Shown here one piece after another: positions 5,209 to 8,374 of a stretch of 8,374 bases of DNA. The stretch comes from Candidatus Pullichristensenella stercoripullorum (GTDB taxonomy: Bacteria; Bacillota; Clostridia; Christensenellales; Aristaeellaceae), in contig DVGE01000095.1 in NCBI GenBank assembly GCA_018712885.1, positions 1 through 8,374 of the forward strand, given 5' to 3'. The notes beneath the pieces are model-generated. The model was not told where the DNA came from and ran no database searches. It saw only the letters and a program-made list of their open reading frames with translations. Positions within the stretch are counted from its first letter, which is position 1. Every line of letters begins with the position of its first letter. The position numbers were made by a program, and so were the translations under genes.

Positions 5209-6194
5209 CGCAGCGGCCTCACAAGATAGGTCATGTCGTCCAGTTCGCCTTCTTCAAAGGTCACGCCGGGGTAGTTGTCGCGGAAAAAGTGCGGCGCGGT
5301 GCAGGCGTATTCAAAGCCCAGTTTTTCATAGAAGGGCAAAAGGTCTTCGCAGGTGCCGACGTAGATGCGCTCGTATTCCGCGGCCAGCAGGCGGAAAAGG
5401 TGCATAAGCAGGCGCGTGGCGTAGCCCTTGCCGCGCGCGTCCTTTTCCGTGGCGATGTTTTTCAGTTCGCAGCCGTCCTCGCGGCGGGTGATGACGGCCT
5501 CGGCCACGGCGCGGCCATGGGCGAACAGCACGTACATGTCGCCCGCGTCCAGATAGCGGTCGATCATCGCCTCACTGGGGTCGGCGTCGAGCAAAAGCGG
5601 CAGGTATTCGCGCTTGCCGGCGGCGATGCGGCGGATCTCCTCCGGGGCCAGTTCGCCGTTCTTCCAGTGCTTGCGGCAGAGGGCGACGTAGCTTTCGTTG
5701 CCGCCAAGGACGATCTGTTCCCCGGCCTTGACCACCTTGCCGTTTGCCACGCGGGCGTTGCAGGTGGCCTTGCGGCCGCACCAGCAGACGGTCTTGATCT
5801 CCTCGATGGTGTCCGCCCAGGCCAGCAGCCAGTGGCTGCCCTCGAAGAGGTTGCCCTGAAAGTCGGCGCGCAGGCCGTAGCAGATGACGGGGATGCAGTG
5901 CTCGTCCACGATGTCCACGAGCTGCTCCACCTGCGCCTTGGTGAGGAACTGCGCCTCATCGACGATGAGGCAGTCGTAAAGGCTGAGGTCGAGCCCGGGA
6001 AGGTCTTCGACGAACTCGCAGGGCGCGCACAGCCCCGAGCGCGAGCCGACCACTTTTTCGCCGTCGCGGCTGTCGAGGCGCGGTTTGAGCAAAAGCGCGT
6101 TCTGGCCGCGCTCGCGGTAGTTGTACTGCACCATGATGGCGTTGGCGGTCTTGGAAGAGCCCATCGCCCCGTAGCGGAAGTAGAGTTTGGCCAT
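5205..6194 (-). CDS. tdk: Thymidine kinase fused to a GNAT N-acetyltransferase domain
   Basis: One uninterrupted frame of 329 residues holds two domains. Residues 1-180 are a type II thymidine kinase, which phosphorylates thymidine with ATP in cytoplasmic salvage: P-loop YGAMGSSKT (8-16), catalytic DEAQF (79-83), CYGLRADFQG (105-114), and candidate zinc ligands C137/C139 with C173/H176 around GEQIVLGGNESYV. It resembles the E. coli-like subtype (MAxLYF start, CxCGRKAT, CRKH) rather than the GSMFSGKSEELIRR subtype common in Bacillus. Residues about 196-329 are a GNAT domain with the acetyl-CoA loop ARGKGYAT (R254, G257) and FYEKLGFEY (288-296). The linker is only about 15 residues. GNATs like this usually occur as separate proteins, and the acetyl acceptor is unknown. 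The start at 6194 is supported by AAAGGGG six bases upstream and by the family's MAKLYF beginning. It is translationally coupled to gtrA. I saw no convincing promoter. Confidence 0.9.
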   Translation of the reverse strand: MAKLYFRYGAMGSSKTANAIMVQYNYRERGQNALLLKPRLDSRDGEKVVGSRSGLCAPCEFVEDLPGLDLSLYDCLIVDEAQFLTKAQVEQLVDIVDEHCIPVICYGLRADFQGNLFEGSHWLLAWADTIEEIKTVCWCGRKATCNARVANGKVVKAGEQIVLGGNESYVALCRKHWKNGELAPEEIRRIAAGKREYLPLLLDADPSEAMIDRYLDAGDMYVLFAHGRAVAEAVITRREDGCELKNIATEKDARGKGYATRLLMHLFRLLAAEYERIYVGTCEDLLPFYEKLGFEYACTAPHFFRDNYPGVTFEEGELDDMTYLVRPLR

Positions 6195-6288
6195 GTTTAT
6201 CCCCTTTGGCAGTATTCCCCGGCGCGGGCCGCGGGAAACGGTTTTCGCCTTGTATTCGACAAAAGGAGCGAAGATTCCTGCCCGGCGC

Positions 6289-6317
6289 TTGCCAGCGGCA
6301 GATTTAACGGTTACAAT
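6289..6317 (+). promoter_or_regulatory. Sigma-A promoter for tmcAL
   Basis: TTGCCA (6289-6294, 5/6) and TACAAT (6312-6317, 5/6) are separated by exactly 17 bases. The expected start at about 6320-6324 lies at the edge of the GGAGGTG ribosome site (6324-6330), so the mRNA leader would be only about 13-17 nt. The divergent tdk start is 143 bases away. Confidence 0.72.
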
Positions 6318-6336
6318 AGAGGCGGAGGTGGGACCT

Positions 6337-7485
6337 ATGACCATCGCCGGCGTCATCGCCGAATACGATCCCTTTCACAACGGGCATCTGCATCACTTGC
6401 GGGAAACGCGGTATCTCACGGACTGCGAGGGGCTGGTCGTCTGTCTGGGCGGCAGCTTCACCCAGCGCGGGGAGCCGGCCATGCTCTCCAAGTGGACGCG
6501 CGCGCGCATGGCTCTTTTGTGCGGCGCGGACGCCGTGTTTGAATTGCCCGCGCCCTTTGCCGTGCGCACGGCGGACTTCTTCGCCCGCGGCGGCGTGGGC
6601 GTGCTGGCGGGGCTTCATTGCGATATACTTTCCTTCGGCTGCGAGACGGCGGACCTGAAATTGCTGGAAACGCTGGCCGAACTGCGGGACAGGGAGCCGG
6701 AGGCGCTTTCCAGCCTCGTGCGCGCGCGGCTGGACGCGGGCATGAGCCACGCCCGGGCGCGCGGCGAGGCGGTGGCGGAGTACCTCGGCCTGCCCGCGGA
6801 GGAATTGAACGCGCCGAACATGGCGCTGGCGGTGGAATACCTGCGCTGCCTGCGGGGGACGGAGACAAGGCCGCTGGTCATTCCCCGCGTGGGCGGCTAC
6901 CATGACGCGGCGCTCGCCCCCATCTGCTCGGCCACGGCGGTGCGCAAGGCGCTGGCGGGCGGCGCGGACGTTTCCATGGCGGTGCCGCCGGAGTGTCTAC
7001 CGCTGCTGCCGGAAAAACCGCGCCTGCCGCTGGACGCGGTGTTCCTCTACCGTCTGCGGCAGGGCGGGCTTTCCCTGCCGGACGCGGGCGAGGGGCTGGA
7101 CGGGCTGCTCACGCGCGCGGCGCGGGAGTGCGGCTCGCTGAAAGAAGTGATCGAGCGCGTCAAATCGCGCCGCTACACGCGCGCGCGCATCGTGCGGGCG
7201 ATGGCGCACGCGGCGGCGGGGCTGACCAAGGAAGTGGCCGCGGCCTGCCCGCGCCCGGCCTACGCGCGGCTTTTGGGCCTGCGCGCCGGGGCGGAGGACG
7301 TGTTGCGGGAGCTTTCCCGGCGGGCGGCGCTGCCCATCGTTTCCGACGCCACGCGCCTGCGCGGGGACCCCTGTTTCGAGGCCGAACAGCGCTTCACCGA
7401 CCTGTGGGCGCTGGGCGCGCCGGAGAGCGCGGATCGCCGCGCCGGGCAGGAATTCACACGGCCCTTCGTGCGCGTGGAGGCGTGA
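6337..7485 (+). CDS. tmcAL: tRNA(Met) cytidine acetate ligase TmcAL (YlbM)
   Basis: A 382-residue protein, near the usual family length of about 390-415. TmcAL activates acetate with ATP and attaches it to C34 of elongator tRNA(Met), giving N4-acetylcytidine in the wobble position, a Bacillota alternative to TmcA. Visible hallmarks are the nucleotidyltransferase-like start GVIAEYDPFHNGHLHHL with HNGH at 14-17, GGSFTQRGEPAMLSKW, a GADAVFELPAPFA segment, LSFGCE, the SATAVRKAL motif, and KSRRYTRARIVR (276-287). All are in the family order, so the gene looks intact. The start at 6337 is chosen because the protein begins at the conserved beta strand and GGAGGTG lies six bases upstream; longer in-frame starts would read through the promoter. 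It is a single gene, divergent from tdk and convergent with the membrane-protein gene across the repeat element. Confidence 0.93.
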   Translation: MTIAGVIAEYDPFHNGHLHHLRETRYLTDCEGLVVCLGGSFTQRGEPAMLSKWTRARMALLCGADAVFELPAPFAVRTADFFARGGVGVLAGLHCDILSFGCETADLKLLETLAELRDREPEALSSLVRARLDAGMSHARARGEAVAEYLGLPAEELNAPNMALAVEYLRCLRGTETRPLVIPRVGGYHDAALAPICSATAVRKALAGGADVSMAVPPECLPLLPEKPRLPLDAVFLYRLRQGGLSLPDAGEGLDGLLTRAARECGSLKEVIERVKSRRYTRARIVRAMAHAAAGLTKEVAAACPRPAYARLLGLRAGAEDVLRELSRRAALPIVSDATRLRGDPCFEAEQRFTDLWALGAPESADRRAGQEFTRPFVRVEA

Positions 7486-7496
7486 GGGCGGAAAAC

Positions 7497-7528
7497 ACAT
7501 ACGCCGCCCTGTCTCGGACGGCGTATGT
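7497..7528. repeat. Left terminal hairpin of the repeat element
   Basis: ACATACGCCGCCC (7497-7509) pairs with GGACGGCGTATGT (7516-7528) around TGTCTC, with one mismatch. It begins 12 bases after the tmcAL stop but has no U-run, so it is a poor intrinsic terminator by itself. A near-identical hairpin ends the element. Confidence 0.8.
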
Positions 7529-7587
7529 CAGGATGTTGACAAAGTCAACAGACTGGCAGAGCGTTGAGAAAGCCCGCAAGCCAAGGA

Positions 7588-7650
7588 AGCTGTACTTGCA
7601 TCCAAGGGAGCTTACATAGACGTAAGTGACCGCAGGATGCATGTGCAGCT
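7588..7650. repeat. Central nested hairpin of the repeat element
   Basis: AGCTGTACTTGCATCC (7588-7603) and GGATGCATGTGCAGCT (7635-7650) pair at 14 of 16 positions as Watson-Crick pairs, with one of the remaining two a possible G-U pair. Inside, CTTAC (7611-7615) pairs with GTAAG (7622-7626) around ATAGAC. A two-level stem of this quality is unlikely by chance. Confidence 0.75.
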
Positions 7651-7660
7651 GACGCCGGAA

Positions 7661-7704
7661 GCAAAAATTGCCACTGATTTTCATTTTATCAGGGCAATTT
7701 TTGC
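7661..7704. terminator. AT-rich perfect hairpin of the repeat element (possible terminator)
   Basis: GCAAAAATTGCC (7661-7672) pairs perfectly with GGCAATTTTTGC (7693-7704). After a single bulged A the stem continues with CTGAT/ATCAG around TTTCATTTT, giving 17 pairs in all. The T-runs lie within the stem rather than after it, so terminator function is uncertain on either strand. Its low GC content stands out from the surrounding DNA. Confidence 0.5.
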
Positions 7705-7729
7705 GTTTGTGGGCTTTGTCAGCGCTCTG

Positions 7730-7761
7730 ACATACGCCGCCCTGTCACGGACGGCGTATAT
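7730..7761. repeat. Right terminal hairpin of the repeat element
   Basis: ATACGCCGCCC (7732-7742) pairs with GGACGGCGTAT (7749-7759) around TGTCAC, with the same single mismatch as the left hairpin. It differs from the left copy at only one loop base over the shared core. On the plus strand it is followed by ATTTTGGG, a weak U-tract. Confidence 0.8.
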
Positions 7762-7783
7762 TTTGGGAAAGGCCGCGGCCCCT

Positions 7784-8287
7784 CTAGGTGGGCTGCAGGC
7801 GGGTGGCGGCGTCGTAGCGCGTGGTGAGCAGCTGTTCGACGCTCTGCACGCAGGCGCTCATGTTGCTCACCGCGTCGGTGGTGCTGGCGCCCTGGGCAAA
7901 GGCGTCGTCGAAGGCTTCGAACGCTTCGTCGACGGCCTCGCGCGTGGTGGCGTCGAGGAGCTGGTAGCGCTGGCCGTAGGCGTTGACGATGGCGTCGTCC
8001 AGCGCGATCGCGGCGGTGTAGTAGTCGCGCATCAGGGGCAGTATGTCGCCCTGTATGTCCGCGCCGGCGAGCGTCACGCCGTCGTAGCTGCGGGCGAACA
8101 TGTAGAGGTCGGTATAAAGGTCTTCCCCGACGCTGTCGCGCGCCTGTGCATATTCATTCCGCGCGCTGTTGGCGTTGGCGGCGAATATGCAAACGAGTAC
8201 GATGAGAACAAGGGCGATCAATGCCGCCACACAAGGCAGGATCACGCGGGGATTTAACTTTAGATTTACACGCTTTTGTGGCTCCAT
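7784..8287 (-). CDS. Single-pass membrane protein of unknown function, possibly sporulation-expressed
   Basis: A 167-residue protein that I cannot assign to a family. A basic head (MEPQKRVNLKLNPR) precedes one membrane segment (about 15-37, VILPCVAALIALVLIVLVCIF), predicting N-in with a domain of about 130 residues outside the cytoplasm. That domain is acidic, Ala-rich and probably all-helical (SARNEYAQARDS, DAIVNAYGQRYQLLD, REAVDEAFEAFDDAF), with a single Cys near residue 146 and no catalytic motif. Long amphipathic stretches suggest a helical bundle; LemA-like or chemoreceptor-sensor-like folds are possible but I see no diagnostic signature. The start at 8287 is supported by GGGAGGG six bases upstream; a longer in-frame start would read through the promoter. 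It is convergent with tmcAL across the repeat element. The sigma-E-like promoter implies mother-cell expression. Confidence 0.8.
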   Translation of the reverse strand: MEPQKRVNLKLNPRVILPCVAALIALVLIVLVCIFAANANSARNEYAQARDSVGEDLYTDLYMFARSYDGVTLAGADIQGDILPLMRDYYTAAIALDDAIVNAYGQRYQLLDATTREAVDEAFEAFDDAFAQGASTTDAVSNMSACVQSVEQLLTTRYDAATRLQPT

Positions 8288-8314
8288 GGTTTTCCCTCCC
8301 ACTTTGTATGAGAA

Positions 8315-8343
8315 AGTATATGCTGTGTGCAGCGTGAATATGC
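8315..8343 (-). promoter_or_regulatory. Candidate sigma-E (sporulation, mother cell) promoter
   Basis: On the minus strand GCATATT (8337-8343) matches the Bacillus sigma-E -35 pattern kmATATT at every position. After exactly 14 bases comes CATATACT (8315-8322), which matches the -10 pattern CATACAmT at 7 of 8 positions. A start near 8308 gives a leader of about 20 nt containing the ribosome site. TATACT could also serve as a sigma-A -10, but no TTGACA-like hexamer lies 16-18 bases upstream. Confidence 0.55.
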
Positions 8344-8355
8344 ACTGCATATGCA
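8338..8355. promoter_or_regulatory. Overlapping palindromes at the -35 of the sigma-E-like promoter
   Basis: ATATGCA-C-TGCATAT (8338-8352) is a perfect 15-base palindrome, and TGCATATGCA (8346-8355) is a second, overlapping one. They cover the -35 element of the downstream gene and may form a regulator-binding site. I do not recognise the site as belonging to a known regulator. Confidence 0.35.
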
Positions 8356-8374
8356 TATAAAAATACGACGGGAT

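Larger units (their letters stand above)
7492..7764. repeat. MITE-like structured repeat element with hairpin-bearing terminal inverted repeats
   Basis: Almost all of this intergenic region is inverted repeat. The left end, AAAAC then ACATACGCCG-loop-CGGCGTATGTCAG, matches the reverse complement of the right end, AAAATATACGCCG-loop-CGGCGTATGTCAG. Further in, 7554-7581 and 7705-7732 are inverted copies agreeing at about 23 of 28 positions (AGAGCG..TGA.AAAGCCC). Between them lie a nested hairpin (7588-7650) and an AT-rich hairpin (7661-7704). The short open frames across it show no protein-family character. It has no transposase and no obvious target-site duplication. It could be a non-autonomous mobile element, a dispersed structured repeat, or a structured RNA. 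It also separates the convergent tmcAL and membrane-protein genes and may act as their transcript end. Confidence 0.7.

Noticed and set aside
6213..6288. A promoter for the tdk fusion on the minus strand
   Set aside because: Partial hexamers exist (AATACT, TTGTCG), but no pair has acceptable spacing and score, so none was called.
5289..6542. Long plus-strand frame opposite the thymidine kinase fusion, running into tmcAL
   Set aside because: A GC-rich shadow of the tdk frame; it crosses the promoter and start of tmcAL in a different frame and has no family signature.
7492..7764. CRISPR array
   Set aside because: The repeats are inverted and hairpin-forming, with only two copies of the terminal unit and no regular spacers.
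7454..8257. Short open frames across the repeat element on both strands (for example 7454-7684 minus and 7637-8257 plus)
   Set aside because: They are translations of inverted-repeat DNA, without ribosome sites, and run antisense into neighbouring genes. Such frames may be annotated as small hypothetical proteins by mistake.
8356..8374. Possible terminator remnant at the right edge (minus strand CCCGTCG then TATTTTTATA)
   Set aside because: Only one possible stem arm and a T-run are inside the window; the pairing arm, if any, lies outside.

Overview
The window looks like chromosomal DNA from a GC-rich, spore-forming relative of the Clostridia (Bacillota). The evidence is purine-rich Shine-Dalgarno sites of the Bacillus/Clostridium type, sigma-A-like promoters, a PPi-type phosphofructokinase, the Bacillota tRNA-modification enzyme TmcAL, a sodium-pump decarboxylase beta subunit, a BclA-like collagen protein of the spore-surface kind, and promoter candidates that match the sporulation factors sigma-E and sigma-K. 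Taxonomy is inferred from gene content only. I see no phage, plasmid, CRISPR or insertion-sequence transposase, and no rRNA or tRNA gene.

Layout, left to right. (1) 1-149, minus: the N-terminus of a GGPT-type 6-phosphofructokinase that runs off the window, with its own promoter. (2) 241-1080, minus: a membrane-anchored calcineurin-like phosphoesterase, divergent from (3). (3) 1163-2926, plus: a 587-residue collagen-like protein with a Cys-rich N-terminus, long GXY (mostly GPT) tracts, two folded inserts and a BclA/C1q-like C-terminal domain. The best promoter for the phosphoesterase lies inside the first codons of the collagen gene, so the two transcripts should overlap antisense. (4) A strong terminator at 3071-3098 separates the collagen gene from a convergent two-gene unit, 4553 to 3111, minus: an OadB-type sodium-pump beta subunit and a small OadG-like membrane subunit, behind a near-consensus promoter and a leader of about 110 nt that can fold. 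(5) 6194 to 4744, minus: a thymidine kinase fused in frame to a GNAT acetyltransferase, overlapping by ATGA with a GtrA-family membrane protein. (6) 6337-7485, plus: tmcAL, with a near-consensus promoter and almost no 5' leader. (7) 7492-7764: a non-coding element of about 270 bp made almost entirely of inverted repeats, with hairpin-bearing terminal inverted repeats, resembling a MITE or other structured genomic repeat. (8) 7784-8287, minus: an unrecognised 167-residue single-pass membrane protein behind a sequence that matches the sigma-E consensus closely.

Most genes are unrelated housekeeping functions (glycolysis, thymidine salvage, tRNA wobble modification, Na+ pumping) rather than one pathway. 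The least ordinary items are the TK-GNAT fusion, the collagen protein with a carbohydrate-binding-like insert, the structured repeat element, and two genes with sporulation-type promoters. I found no convincing new multi-gene system.
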